From: CAIQPS01 sp964631965
GTDB lineage: Bacteria > Actinomycetota > Thermoleophilia > RBG-16-64-13
Length of the DNA stretch: 64,000 nt
Direction: 5' to 3'
Assembly (NCBI GenBank): GCA_964631965.1
Contig: CAZWAR010000001.1
Span: 25,296 to 89,295, forward strand
Part shown: piece by piece, positions 20,855-29,140 of the stretch
Position numbering within the stretch: position 1 is the stretch's first letter
Layout: each line of letters begins with the position of its first letter
Notes under the pieces: generated by a model
What the model was told of the DNA's origin: nothing
The model's database searches: none
Seen by the model: the letters and a program-made list of their open reading frames with translations, nothing else
Translations under genes and position numbers: made by a program

Positions 20855-21019
20855 ATGGAGAAGTGGCAGTGCCTGCTGTGCGGGTACATCTACGATCCCG
20901 CAGTCGGGGATCCCAGCCAGGGGATCGCTCCCGGCACCCCCTTCGAAGACCTGCCGGACGACTGGGAATGCCCGGATTGCGGCGCCAGCAAAGAAGAATT
21001 CGAGATGATGTCGGAGTGA
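20855..21019 (+). CDS. Rubredoxin
   Basis: A 54-residue iron-sulfur electron carrier with a single Fe(Cys)4 centre. Both knuckles are present: CLLCGYIYDP (Cys6, Cys9) and CPDCGASKEEF (Cys39, Cys42), with the intervening GDPSQGIAPGTPFEDLPDDW matching the family almost residue for residue. Rubredoxins pass electrons to rubrerythrin, superoxide reductase or rubredoxin:oxygen oxidoreductase, often for oxidative-stress defence in microaerophiles and anaerobes; no partner is encoded next to it. The start follows AAAGGA at 20841-20846, eight bases away. An in-frame ATG three codons earlier (20846) is possible but overlaps that site. Confidence 0.95.
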   Translation: MEKWQCLLCGYIYDPAVGDPSQGIAPGTPFEDLPDDWECPDCGASKEEFEMMSE

Positions 21020-21026
21020 TCCGCTC

Positions 21027-22292
21027 CTAGCTCAGGAACAGCGACATGAGAAGGTGGCCCGGCGCCACGGCGAAGCCCGTGGCCCGGGCCTCTTCTTCTG
21101 TGTAGGCGGCCGCCCCGTTGGCGGCGCATCCCGGCCCCCACATCAGGAAGGGCACCGGCTCCGCCACGTGGGTCTTGATCTCCAGCGGGGTCGGATGATC
21201 GGGCAGCACGAGCAGCCTGAGACCTCCGGACCTGCTCACCACCTCGCCCACGGGGCCGCACCCGGCGGCCGCCTCCAGCACCTGCGGCACCATGAGGGCA
21301 TCCACCTTGGCGATGGACTCCACCTTCCCGGCCGCGTCGCCCTGATGTCCGGCCTCATCCGGCACCTCGACGTGCACGAAGACCAGGTCGTGGTCGGCAA
21401 GAGCGGCGAGGGCGGCGGCCATCTGTCCCGGGTAGTCGTTGTCGGGCCCGTCGGTGACGTTCGGAACGGGCAGGAAGTCGACCCCCGTCTGCACCGCCAA
21501 GCCCTTGAGCAGGTCCACCGGTGAGGTGAGGGCCGCCTTCCGTCCCGAATAGAGTTCCGGAAACGCGGGCATCTGGGCCGGGCGGGCTCCGGGCCAGAAC
21601 AGCCAGATCTGCGTGGCCGGCGGTTTGCCACTGGCCACCCGCCGCTCGTTGACCGGATGCCCGGCGAGCACCGCTTTCGACCGCTCCATGAGATCCAGCG
21701 CCAGCGCCGCCCCGGGGCCGGCCGGCAAGGAACCGTCGATGGCCCGACCGGAGATGTCGTGCGGAGGCGTGAAGGTGGTGGCCAGGAGGTCCTCGCCATC
21801 GTGCACCGTGACGATATGCCTGAAGCTCACCCCGGGATAGAAGCTGCAGCGCTCGTCGCCCAACTCCGCCTGCAATGAGGCGATGAGTTCCTTCGACTCG
21901 CTCGAAGGGATGTTGCCGGCCGAGTAGCTGGCCATGAGCCCGCCGAGAACGGTCACCAGGTTGCAGCGCAGAGCGACTTGGCCGGGCGCGAGTTCGATCC
22001 CCATAGCGGCCGCTTCGATGGGCCCTCTTCCCGAGTAGTAACGCACCGGATCGAAACCCATGACACTCATGCAGGCGATGGCGCTGGACGCTTCCATCCC
22101 CTCCGGGATGTTCTCCGCCATGCCCACGCGGCCCTCGAAGGCCAGCCGGTCGAGATGCGGCGTGTGTGCCGCTTCGAGCGAGGTACGGCCGCCGTTGGCC
22201 GCCGTCGGCCATCCCGATGCTCCGTCGATGATCAGAACCACATACTTCAACAGCAACTCCCGGCCGTGAACTCTCGCCGTTCTCCAGTCCAT
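21027..22292 (-). CDS. apgM: 2,3-bisphosphoglycerate-independent phosphoglycerate mutase, archaeal type (ApgM)
   Basis: Alkaline-phosphatase-superfamily enzyme that interconverts 3- and 2-phosphoglycerate without the bisphosphate cofactor. Visible signatures: YVVLIIDGASGWP at the start (metal-binding Asp), TPHLDRLAFEGRVG, SSAIACMSVMGFDPVRYYSGRGPIEA (the nucleophilic Ser region), DLVFVHVEVPDEAGHQGD, KVESIAKVDA and LVLPDHPTPLEIKTHVAEPVPFLMWGP. The length of 421 residues is right for the ApgM/phosphonopyruvate-decarboxylase-like branch. The ATG is well supported by GGGAGG six bases upstream. A TTG just before KYVVLIID (22250) is the alternative. It is convergent with rubredoxin, seven bases apart. 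Confidence 0.92.
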   Translation of the reverse strand: MDWRTARVHGRELLLKYVVLIIDGASGWPTAANGGRTSLEAAHTPHLDRLAFEGRVGMAENIPEGMEASSAIACMSVMGFDPVRYYSGRGPIEAAAMGIELAPGQVALRCNLVTVLGGLMASYSAGNIPSSESKELIASLQAELGDERCSFYPGVSFRHIVTVHDGEDLLATTFTPPHDISGRAIDGSLPAGPGAALALDLMERSKAVLAGHPVNERRVASGKPPATQIWLFWPGARPAQMPAFPELYSGRKAALTSPVDLLKGLAVQTGVDFLPVPNVTDGPDNDYPGQMAAALAALADHDLVFVHVEVPDEAGHQGDAAGKVESIAKVDALMVPQVLEAAAGCGPVGEVVSRSGGLRLLVLPDHPTPLEIKTHVAEPVPFLMWGPGCAANGAAAYTEEEARATGFAVAPGHLLMSLFLS

Positions 22293-22343
22293 CCGCGACC
22301 TCCCGATCGCATCGGTCCATTATAGGGGTCGCGATACGCTATC

Positions 22344-22910
22344 GTGGACCCCAGGAACATGATGGGCATCGCTCTTTCCGACAACGACGCCGCGGCAGCC
22401 GTGGCCCTACTTCACGAGTCCGCGTACGCGTACCTGGCCATGACGGAGTCCGGCCGGCCGTACGTCGTTCCGCTCAACTTCGCTTACGTCGAGGCGACGC
22501 CGGAGACCTCAGCCCCCGCGGACCCCACCCCAACGGGTGGCCGACCGCACACTCCTCTCCAGGAACAGAAGCGGAGCCCCTTGCCCGGCCGCATCTACTT
22601 TCACACTGGCGAAGGCCGCAAGACCGCAGCGCTGGCCGCCGATCCACGGGTGTGTCTGGCGATGACCGCGGGGATGCGCTTCGTCCGAGGAAGGAGTGCC
22701 TGCCGAGACGGATACGTGTACCGCTCCCTCCTCGTCTGGGGGCGGGCCGTGTGCTTGGAGGACGCCGAGGCCAGGGAGACGGCGCTGCGCGCCATCGTCG
22801 CGAAGTATGACCCGGGAGCCGCTGGACAGCAGTTCGGCCACAAGGACTTCGGGCGGACGATCCTCTACGAAGTGATCATCGAGGATGCGAGCTATAAGCA
22901 ACAGGCCTGA
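22344..22910 (+). CDS. Pyridoxamine 5'-phosphate oxidase-family (FMN split-barrel) protein
   Basis: 188 residues with the flavin-reductase-like split-barrel pattern of the pyridox_oxase_2 group: AYAYLAMTESGRPYVVPLNFAYV, RIYFHTGEGRKTAALAADPRVCLAM, and YRSLLVWGRAVCLEDAEARETALRAIVAKY. Members bind FMN, F420 or heme; the specific ligand and substrate are not decidable here. Between the NFAYV and IYFHTG strands, which are usually joined by a short turn, lie about 30 Pro/Thr/Ala-rich residues that look like an insertion. The GTG start at 22344 is supported only weakly; the two ATGs at codons 6-7 are alternatives. It is divergent from apgM. Confidence 0.82.
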   Translation: MDPRNMMGIALSDNDAAAAVALLHESAYAYLAMTESGRPYVVPLNFAYVEATPETSAPADPTPTGGRPHTPLQEQKRSPLPGRIYFHTGEGRKTAALAADPRVCLAMTAGMRFVRGRSACRDGYVYRSLLVWGRAVCLEDAEARETALRAIVAKYDPGAAGQQFGHKDFGRTILYEVIIEDASYKQQA

Positions 22911-22967
22911 GCCAGCCTGAATCTGAACGACGACCACCCGCGCGGCCGCCGGCTCTCGGCCAGCCGC

Positions 22968-24155
22968 TCACCTCTTGAAGTATTTCGCCCCCACCTGCTT
23001 GAGCGCGGGGACCGCTCCGTCCACCACCTGCGGCGCCACACAGTAGGCCATGCGGAAGTGGCCCGGGGCCCCGAAACCGCTGCCCGGTACCACGAGCACC
23101 AGGTGCTGCTGCATCTCCCTGCAGAAGGCCACGTCGTCGGCGACTGGCGCCTTAGGGAACATGTAGAAAGCGCCTTGAGGCTTGAACACCTCGAACCCGG
23201 CATCCACGAGCGCCTGATACAACACGTCGCGATTGCGCTGATAGGGCGAGATGTCCACAGAAATCCCCTGCAGGCGCGCCACCGCCCGCTGCATGAGGGC
23301 CGGAGCGTTGACGAACCCGAGAATACGGTTCGCCATGGTGAGCGCATCCATCATGCCGGCGATGTTGGCGATGGCGGGGTTGGCGGCGGCATACCCGATC
23401 CTCTCCCCCGCCAGAGAGAGTTCCTTCGAATAGCTGGACGCGATCAAGCTGTTCTCGTACGCGGCCATAACGGCCGGGACTTTGAGCCCGTCGTAGACGA
23501 TGCGGCGGTAGGGCTCGTCCGACACCAGGTAGACGACGCAGCCGAGTTCCTCCGACTTCCGCCGCAGTAGTTCGCCCAGCGCCCCCAGTGTCTCCGCGCT
23601 GTACACCCGTCCCGTCGGGTTGTGCGGCGAATTGATGAGCACCGCCTTGGTACGAGGCCCTATGGCCGCTTCGAGCGCGGCGGAGTCCAGGTCGAAGTCG
23701 GCAGTGGTGGAGACCGGACGTAGGACGCCGCCGTGGTTGTCGATGTAGGACCCGTACTCCACGAAGTAGGGCACGGGGACCACGACCTCATCCCCAGGAT
23801 CGAGGATGGCCTTGAGGATGACGTTGAGAGCACCCCCGGCCCCCACGGTCATGACGATGTGAGAACCGGCGAGATCGACGCCCTGATCCTCGGCAAGGTA
23901 GGCCGCTACGGCCACCCTGGTCTCCGGGTAGCCCGCGTTCGACATGTAGCCGTGCCGTCCGGGGGTCCTGTCGGCCACCAGTTCTTCGAGGACCCGCTGG
24001 AACTCTTCCGGGGGTTCGAGGTTTGGGTTGCCTATGCTGAAATCGAAGACGTTGTCGCAGCCATGGACCTCGGAGAGCTTGGCCCCTTCCTCGAACATCT
24101 CTCTGATCCAGGAAGACCGGCAAGACGATTCCGCGATCTTCTTCGCTACCGACAT
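22968..24155 (-). CDS. Class I/II PLP-dependent aminotransferase
   Basis: 395 residues of fold-type I aminotransferase. Motifs: FDFSIGNPNLEPPEEF (substrate arm), GYMSNAGYPETRVAVAAYL, MTVGAGGALNVILKAILDPGDEV (PLP phosphate loop), LINSPHNPTGRVYS (the conserved Asn), YLVSDEPYRRIVYDG and SSYSKELSLAGERIGY, whose Lys should form the Schiff base. The closest general description is the aspartate-aminotransferase superfamily; the amino donor is not predictable. The start at 24155 is chosen because GGAGG lies five bases upstream; a longer frame to 24221 adds 22 residues with no conserved content. Confidence 0.92.
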   Translation of the reverse strand: MSVAKKIAESSCRSSWIREMFEEGAKLSEVHGCDNVFDFSIGNPNLEPPEEFQRVLEELVADRTPGRHGYMSNAGYPETRVAVAAYLAEDQGVDLAGSHIVMTVGAGGALNVILKAILDPGDEVVVPVPYFVEYGSYIDNHGGVLRPVSTTADFDLDSAALEAAIGPRTKAVLINSPHNPTGRVYSAETLGALGELLRRKSEELGCVVYLVSDEPYRRIVYDGLKVPAVMAAYENSLIASSYSKELSLAGERIGYAAANPAIANIAGMMDALTMANRILGFVNAPALMQRAVARLQGISVDISPYQRNRDVLYQALVDAGFEVFKPQGAFYMFPKAPVADDVAFCREMQQHLVLVVPGSGFGAPGHFRMAYCVAPQVVDGAVPALKQVGAKYFKR

Positions 24156-24811
24156 CGATGCCTCCGGGGGTGCAAGGTGTCTTGCCGGCCCAGACCGGGC
24201 CGGCCGGGAAGAGTCTAGCACGGGCGGTTTAGCCCCCGGGCGCTCGTCGTCTCTCCTGCTTCTGTCAGGTGGATCCAGTCCCCCGCCCTCATCAGCACAC
24301 TCTTGCCTGCCACATTCGGCGGATAGGCGGAATACCCCTCAGCCCCGTTCGAGAACAGCCTGCAGGAATCGACGAACGGTACCCCAGCCACAGTACAGAG
24401 CTCCAGGCAGACGGCGTCGAAGGAACGGGCTCTGATTTAAAGCTGAGGTAGAGGTTGGGGTTCCCTGTGGCTCTTCGGCCGAGCCGCAATGGACCAGCGG
24501 ACCTGCGCCGGCTGTACCGCCGGTGAGCTCCCCAGAACGCAAGCGGCAGCAGTTCGATGACGATCGTCGAAGCGACCAGCCAGCGCCGGCGTCCCGGACT
24601 GGCCGCCGGAAGACGGGCGAGGCCGTAGGTGACGACGGCGGCCGCGGCGAGCAGCACCGTCCGTCTCCGCTGTCCTCTCGTTTCGCCCCGGCAAGAACCC
24701 GCCCCACGAGAGTCCCGCGCACTGATGCCCCGGCGGCCACCGTTGATATACTACCCACCGGCTCACATCCCATTCTTGCCGGCGGGTGGGCCGGCGAGAC
24801 GGAGGCGTCAC
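24156..24811. other. Long intergenic region, possible small minus-strand membrane ORF
   Basis: 656 bp between divergent genes. A minus-strand frame at 24292-24657 (121 residues, GTG start, GGAG seven bases upstream) begins with two hydrophobic stretches (LLAAAAVVTYGLARLPAA and WLVASTIVIELLPLAFWG) but turns into Arg/Ser/Pro-rich sequence with no resemblance to a known family. It may be a decayed or spurious gene. A TATACT element preceded by TTGA (24743-24752) is a plausible extended -10 for the plus-strand gene at 24812. Nothing else was recognised. Confidence 0.3.
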
Positions 24812-26305
24812 ATGGAATTCTCTACCGACAGCTATCCTGAAGACAGCTATCAGCCCGCGAACCAGTGTGAGATCTGCGGCGCGGAACTCACCGACGAGGT
24901 GGTCATCCAGGAGTTCGCCGATGGCAGCATCGCCCGGCTCTGCGCGGAATGCGCAGCCGGAGCGGCACTGCCGCCCGGCACGGACGAGTTCCGGTTTCCC
25001 GATGACATCCCGCCTGCCGGGGGCGATCTCGATTCCGCAGAAGAGGTGACCTCGATCGAGGAGCCGGCACCGGTAGAGGCCGATGTCTCGACCCCCTCGG
25101 CTGCTGAGGCCGCGCCTGCCCCGACCGATGTCTCGACCCCCTCGGCTGCTGCGGCCGCGCCTGCCCCGGCTGCCGGCCCACAGGCGGTCCCTGGATACCG
25201 CGATCCCCTCGAACAGACCCGGGAACTGCTCACTCCCGTGGTCGACCTCCTCGGCTTGCAGCGGGAGATGCAGGGCGCTCTGCAGCGCCTGGCCACTTCA
25301 CTGCAGACCTTCGCCACCGACGTCATCACAGAGAAGAGCGACAAGGACGCAACGGTGGAGAGCCGCCTGGATGCCCTGGAGCGTGAGCTCGAGCTCACTC
25401 GGGCCCGGCTGCGCGAGACCGAGGCCCGGCTCGCCGCGACGGCTGTGGGTGCCGGGGCTCCTGCGGGTGCCGAGGCGGCCGCGACAGCTGCGGGCGCAGC
25501 GGCTGCGGTGAGACCCACAGCCGGCGCGCCGTCTTCACAGACCGAGCCGACGGGCCAGAGCGCGGGTGCCGCGCACCCCGCTGATGCGCTCTGGAGTTTC
25601 GACTCCACCGGTGAAGCCACGGCGGAGAGCACCCTCGCCAACGCCGGAGAGCCGGCCGAGCCTGAACCTGTGCAGGGGCAGCCGGACCGGCAGGATGTCG
25701 ATGCTCTTCCCGAAAGTGATACCGCCACCCAGCCCTACTCGCTCGAAGACCTGGCTTCCACCCTTCCCCCGCTGCCGCCGAAACTGGTGCCGCCGCCTGT
25801 GGCCCCACCTGCCGGCCCAGCAACCGCGGAACATCACGACCAGCCGGTCTTTCTGCTGCCGGAAGTACAGATCGCCCAACGCTACTTCAATGAGAGCCAG
25901 TTCACAAACCGCGTACGCGACGTCCGGAAGAGTCTCGGCAAACCCAAGGCCAACCTGACGAAGCTGGTGGGTGCCGAACCACCGCGGGCCATCATCACCG
26001 TCTTCTGGGACATCATCTGGTACCAGTACCTGGTCGACCTGCGGCGCGACATTCCGAGCGACCAGAGGGTCACCCTGCATCGCGAGGGGATGGACCTCGG
26101 CGAGCTGACGCCGCTCTTCAAGGAGAAGAATGCGTCTGTGGACGACACCGGGCGACTGGACGCTTCCGAGTTGGAGGTGAAACTCCTCAGCGACCCTTCG
26201 ACTCTCATCAGCGAGATGTCGGTCGAGGACGAACGTGCGCTGGAGGACGCCACCGAGGAGATCTGGGACCAGAAGACGGCGCCCGAGTTCAGATGGGACG
26301 ACTAG
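24812..26305 (+). CDS. Unknown protein: N-terminal zinc-ribbon-like motif, coiled coil, conserved-looking C-terminal domain
   Basis: 497 residues, not recognised. An N-terminal CEICG...CAEC pair (about residues 16-45) resembles a single zinc ribbon. Residues about 75-130 are Ala/Pro/Thr-rich and contain a near-exact 15-residue tandem repeat (VSTPSAAEAAPAPTD type). Residues about 140-220 form a probable coiled coil (VESRLDALERELELTRARLRE). A second low-complexity linker follows. The last 150 residues (from QIAQRYFNESQFTNRVRDVR, with ITVFWDIIWYQYLVDLRRD) look folded and charged, ending in acidic sequence. No membrane segment. This is the layout of a scaffold or adaptor; no function is claimed. 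The ATG is supported by GGAGG six bases upstream. The PPC-domain gene follows by 54 bp. Confidence 0.75.
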   Translation: MEFSTDSYPEDSYQPANQCEICGAELTDEVVIQEFADGSIARLCAECAAGAALPPGTDEFRFPDDIPPAGGDLDSAEEVTSIEEPAPVEADVSTPSAAEAAPAPTDVSTPSAAAAAPAPAAGPQAVPGYRDPLEQTRELLTPVVDLLGLQREMQGALQRLATSLQTFATDVITEKSDKDATVESRLDALERELELTRARLRETEARLAATAVGAGAPAGAEAAATAAGAAAAVRPTAGAPSSQTEPTGQSAGAAHPADALWSFDSTGEATAESTLANAGEPAEPEPVQGQPDRQDVDALPESDTATQPYSLEDLASTLPPLPPKLVPPPVAPPAGPATAEHHDQPVFLLPEVQIAQRYFNESQFTNRVRDVRKSLGKPKANLTKLVGAEPPRAIITVFWDIIWYQYLVDLRRDIPSDQRVTLHREGMDLGELTPLFKEKNASVDDTGRLDASELEVKLLSDPSTLISEMSVEDERALEDATEEIWDQKTAPEFRWDD

Positions 26306-26359
26306 GCGCGGGGGCACAGGCGCGCCCGGGCCTCCGGCAGAAGGACGAGGTGAGCAGCC

Positions 26360-26788
26360 ATGTATAACGTGCAGGCGAACGTGGGCCCGGTCCACATCCT
26401 CAAGCCTCCGTTCGGGAGCGACCTCATCAAAGAGTTGAACGAGTTCGTCCACGCCCAGGGCATCAATCTGGCGTGGTTCTCTGGGCTCGGCGCCGTTTCT
26501 CGCGCCACCATCCGCTACTACGACCAGCCAAAGCAGGAGTGGGTGGATCTCGACCTCGACGAGCGTCTCGAGGTGGCGGGCATGATCGGGAACGTGTCCT
26601 TGCTGGACGGCGAGCCTATCGTCCACGCGCACGTCTCGCTGGCCAACGGACGGGGACAATGTCTTGGTGGGCACCTCGGACCCAACACTCTGGTGTTCAA
26701 CCTGGAGATCCTCATGACCACGCTGACGGCCGGCAAGCCTGTGGTGCGCAAGATGGATGCGCAGACCGGGCTCACCATCTGGCACTGA
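26360..26788 (+). CDS. PPC-domain (DUF296) protein
   Basis: 142 residues forming one plants-and-prokaryotes-conserved (PPC/PCC) domain. Visible features are the start FGSDLIKELNEFVHAQGINLAWFSGLGAV, the core strand GMIGNVSLLDGEPIVHAHVSLA and the hallmark GGHLGPNTLVFNLEILMT. In plants this domain sits in AT-hook proteins; bacterial stand-alone copies form trimers of unknown role, often called DNA-binding without direct proof. The gene probably shares a transcript with the zinc-ribbon protein upstream. A GC-rich 22-bp perfect palindrome begins five bases after its stop. Confidence 0.88.
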   Translation: MYNVQANVGPVHILKPPFGSDLIKELNEFVHAQGINLAWFSGLGAVSRATIRYYDQPKQEWVDLDLDERLEVAGMIGNVSLLDGEPIVHAHVSLANGRGQCLGGHLGPNTLVFNLEILMTTLTAGKPVVRKMDAQTGLTIWH

Positions 26789-26792
26789 CCCC

Positions 26793-26814
26793 CCCGGACG
26801 CCATGGCGTCCGGG
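26793..26814 (+). terminator. GC-rich palindrome just after the PPC gene
   Basis: A 22-bp perfect palindrome centred on CCATGG begins five bases after the PPC stop codon. It would fold into an 8-9 bp GC stem with a tight loop. There is no T-tract, but its position suits a 3'-end hairpin. Confidence 0.5.
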
Positions 26815-26865
26815 TCGCTCGGCCCGGTGGACCATTGTCGGAGTTGCCACGGTCATTGACGTTTC

Positions 26866-26900
26866 GCGGCCGCCGGGGGTGATCGCTCCCCGGCGGCCGC
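26866..26900. terminator. Bidirectional hairpin between convergent PPC and cupin genes
   Basis: A perfect 13-bp stem (GCGGCCGCCGGGG with its complement) around a nine-base loop, placed in the gap between two convergent genes. No T-tract flanks it on either side. It is the strongest dyad in the gap and probably ends both transcripts. Confidence 0.55.
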
Positions 26901-26941
26901 CAGTGCCGCATTGACTTAGAAGGTTTCTGCGGCTACCCCCG

Positions 26942-27598
26942 TTACAGCAGCGTCACCACCGTCTGCGCGTAACTCTTCCATTCGGAATAGCAGGTCTTGG
27001 ACCCTTCGATCCAGACAGCTGTGTCGGGATACTTCGCGTACTCGGGCGGCAGCACCATGCCGCGCAGGAAGTCGGCCGTCTCCCCGGGGTCCGAGGTGGA
27101 GACGAGCGGATAGCTCCCCTCTTCGTACCAGCAGTCTCCGGTGAGCCGGTTGTCCGACGATTCGCCCTTGTCCGACTCCACCCGCAGGTGCCCCTTGAGC
27201 ATGCAGCGGATGCCCGAGCCGGGATGGGAATGAAGACCCGTGCTGCCCTTGTTGTTGTAGATGGAGTCGAGCCGGAACAGCCACTTGGACGTGGGCACCA
27301 GTTCGAACATCCGGATGCGCCGCGACATGCGCAGCCGAGAGGCCACCCCATCTCCCCAGGCGATGTTATTCGGCTCATCGGTGCGCACGAGTTCCCATCG
27401 CCAGATCACCGCACCCTCGGGACCGGCCTCCACCGCCGTCACATCCTTGCAGTACACGGCCTCGTCGGCCTGCACCTCCTGACCGTTGATGGCGGCGGAC
27501 CCCGTTAGGACGTAGGCGATGCTGTGCTGCGCCTCCAGATCCTCGTCGGTCCGGCTGCGGGAAGCATAGGCATCGTGATAGAGCCTGAGCGTGTACAT
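26942..27598 (-). CDS. Cupin-fold protein, possibly two cupin units
   Basis: 218 residues. The first half (AYVLTGSAAINGQEVQADEAVYCKDVTAVEAGPEGAVIWRWEL) and the second half (GSTGLHSHPGSGIRCMLKGHLRVES ... CWYEEGSYPLVS) each show cupin strand patterns. Only the second keeps a His pair (LHSHPG) that could bind metal. Small cupins near flavoenzymes often act as dioxygenases, isomerases or sugar/aromatic-acid sensors; the reaction is not predictable. ATG supported by GAGGAG five bases upstream. It is the last gene in the minus-strand group with the solute-binding protein, isochorismatase-like protein and enoate reductase, 68 bp after the first of these. Confidence 0.75.
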   Translation of the reverse strand: MYTLRLYHDAYASRSRTDEDLEAQHSIAYVLTGSAAINGQEVQADEAVYCKDVTAVEAGPEGAVIWRWELVRTDEPNNIAWGDGVASRLRMSRRIRMFELVPTSKWLFRLDSIYNNKGSTGLHSHPGSGIRCMLKGHLRVESDKGESSDNRLTGDCWYEEGSYPLVSTSDPGETADFLRGMVLPPEYAKYPDTAVWIEGSKTCYSEWKSYAQTVVTLL

Positions 27599-27666
27599 GG
27601 AAACTCCTCATGCTATCCGTTTGGCCGGCCGGCACCGCCCAGGGGCGCCGGCCGGCCGAGCGTGGG

Positions 27667-29112
27667 CTACGAGTAGACCATCTCCTTGACTTTGTCCTGC
27701 ACCGGGACCATCTTGCCGGCCGCGTTGCTGACGATCGTAGCCTCATACGGGAACTGAGAGCCGGCCGGAGCCTTGCGCCACTGGTTCCCGAACAGCGGGG
27801 TCTTGCAGCAGTTCTCGCTAATGCGGGCGACGCCCACGTCCGGCGGGCTGATGGGAGCGGTGAAGTCGATGGGCCCCGCGATGGTGTCCAGCTTGGTGGC
27901 CTTCACGGCCGCCATGACCGCTTCGCTGTCGTGAGGGTCCTTCGCGCGCTGGAACACATCGGCCGCCCAGTCGAACACCAGGAAGTGACAGAGGGACTGG
28001 TTCCACTGCTTGCCGGTGTTGGTAGTGAACGTGTCCGCGAACGTCTGCGCGTCCTCGCCGAGCAACGGGGACGTGAAGCCGGTGGCCGGATGCCAGCCGA
28101 GCTCGCCGCACTGGTTGTCGGCCAGGTCGCCCAGGGCAGCCGCGCCTTCGGGGAAGGCCAGCGCCACGGCGGGAGTGGCCAGCTTGGGTTTGAAGCCCTG
28201 CTGGAGGCATTGCTGCCAGAAAGTGGCGTAGTCGCCCGGGTTCCCTTCGCAGAACATTATCTCCACGCCCAGCTTCTTGTAGGTGCCGATGACCGAGGTG
28301 AAGTCCTCGGTGCCCACGGTGTACAGGTCGGAGAAGGTGGCGTCCCAACCGGCGGCCGGGATGACGGGCTTGAAGGCCTCCATCCACGGGATACCGAGAG
28401 CGTCGTTGGGGAGAAGCACCGCCACCTTCTTGTTGGTCGGCACCTGACTCCACATGTCGAAGAAGGTGGCGAGCAGATCCTCGGTACCCCAGAAGGCGTT
28501 GTAGGTGTACTTCCACACCGTGGTCAGGTCGCCACCCCGGGGGATGATGTAGTTCTGCCATGGGCAGTCGGTGCTCAGGCAGGGCACTCCGCTCGCTTCC
28601 GCCTGGTCGGCCACCGGGGTCACGTTGGTACCCGTGGAGGCCGCCACCAGCATGTCGACCTTGGCGTTGTTGATAAGGTCGCCGGCCACCTGCGCCGCGC
28701 GGTTGGCGTCAGACTGGCCGTCCTGCATGTCGATGGACACCGGGTGCAGCTTGCCGTCACCGCAAACCAGGCCGTCGGCGAGAGCCGCCTTCGCCCGGTC
28801 GTAGCAGTACTGGTCGGCCACGCCGAAGATGGCCAGCGGGCCGGTGATGGGAGCCACGTAGCCGATCTTGATCTCATCCGCGGTCTCGATCGACGTGCTG
28901 GCACTGGTCGTAGTGACGGGCGCTGCGGTGGTCGTGGTCGCCGGCGCCGCCGTCGTGGCGGTGGTAGCCGGTGCCGCGGTGGTCGTGGTCTCTTCTCCGC
29001 CACAGGCTGCCACGAGACCGCCCAAGCCGGCCCCCGCTCCTACGGTGGCCCCCGCGATCCCCGCGATCTTCAGGAATTCTCGCCTGCTGACATTCTTGCT
29101 TTCTTCGAACAT
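27667..29112 (-). CDS. ABC transporter substrate-binding lipoprotein, branched-chain amino acid type (Peripla_BP_6)
   Basis: Extracytoplasmic ligand-binding protein, 481 residues. The N-terminus carries a twin-arginine motif (SRREFLK) and a lipobox (GLVAAC), so it is probably a Tat-exported lipoprotein, followed by a Thr/Ala-rich linker with repeated TTTAAPAT blocks. The mature part shows the Leu/Ile/Val-binding fold: IKIGYVAPITGPLAIFG at its start, then VDMLVAASTGTNVTPVADQAEASGVPCLS and KKVAVLLPNDALGIPWMEAF. No permease or ATPase gene is nearby, so it is an orphan receptor in this window. The start at 29112 is chosen for GGAGGGGG just upstream. Its neighbours suggest an organic acid or aromatic ligand (inference). 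Confidence 0.9.
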   Translation of the reverse strand: MFEESKNVSRREFLKIAGIAGATVGAGAGLGGLVAACGGEETTTTAAPATTATTAAPATTTTAAPVTTTSASTSIETADEIKIGYVAPITGPLAIFGVADQYCYDRAKAALADGLVCGDGKLHPVSIDMQDGQSDANRAAQVAGDLINNAKVDMLVAASTGTNVTPVADQAEASGVPCLSTDCPWQNYIIPRGGDLTTVWKYTYNAFWGTEDLLATFFDMWSQVPTNKKVAVLLPNDALGIPWMEAFKPVIPAAGWDATFSDLYTVGTEDFTSVIGTYKKLGVEIMFCEGNPGDYATFWQQCLQQGFKPKLATPAVALAFPEGAAALGDLADNQCGELGWHPATGFTSPLLGEDAQTFADTFTTNTGKQWNQSLCHFLVFDWAADVFQRAKDPHDSEAVMAAVKATKLDTIAGPIDFTAPISPPDVGVARISENCCKTPLFGNQWRKAPAGSQFPYEATIVSNAAGKMVPVQDKVKEMVYS

Positions 29113-29140
29113 CGTTACCCCCTCCTTTGGGATGTCCACC

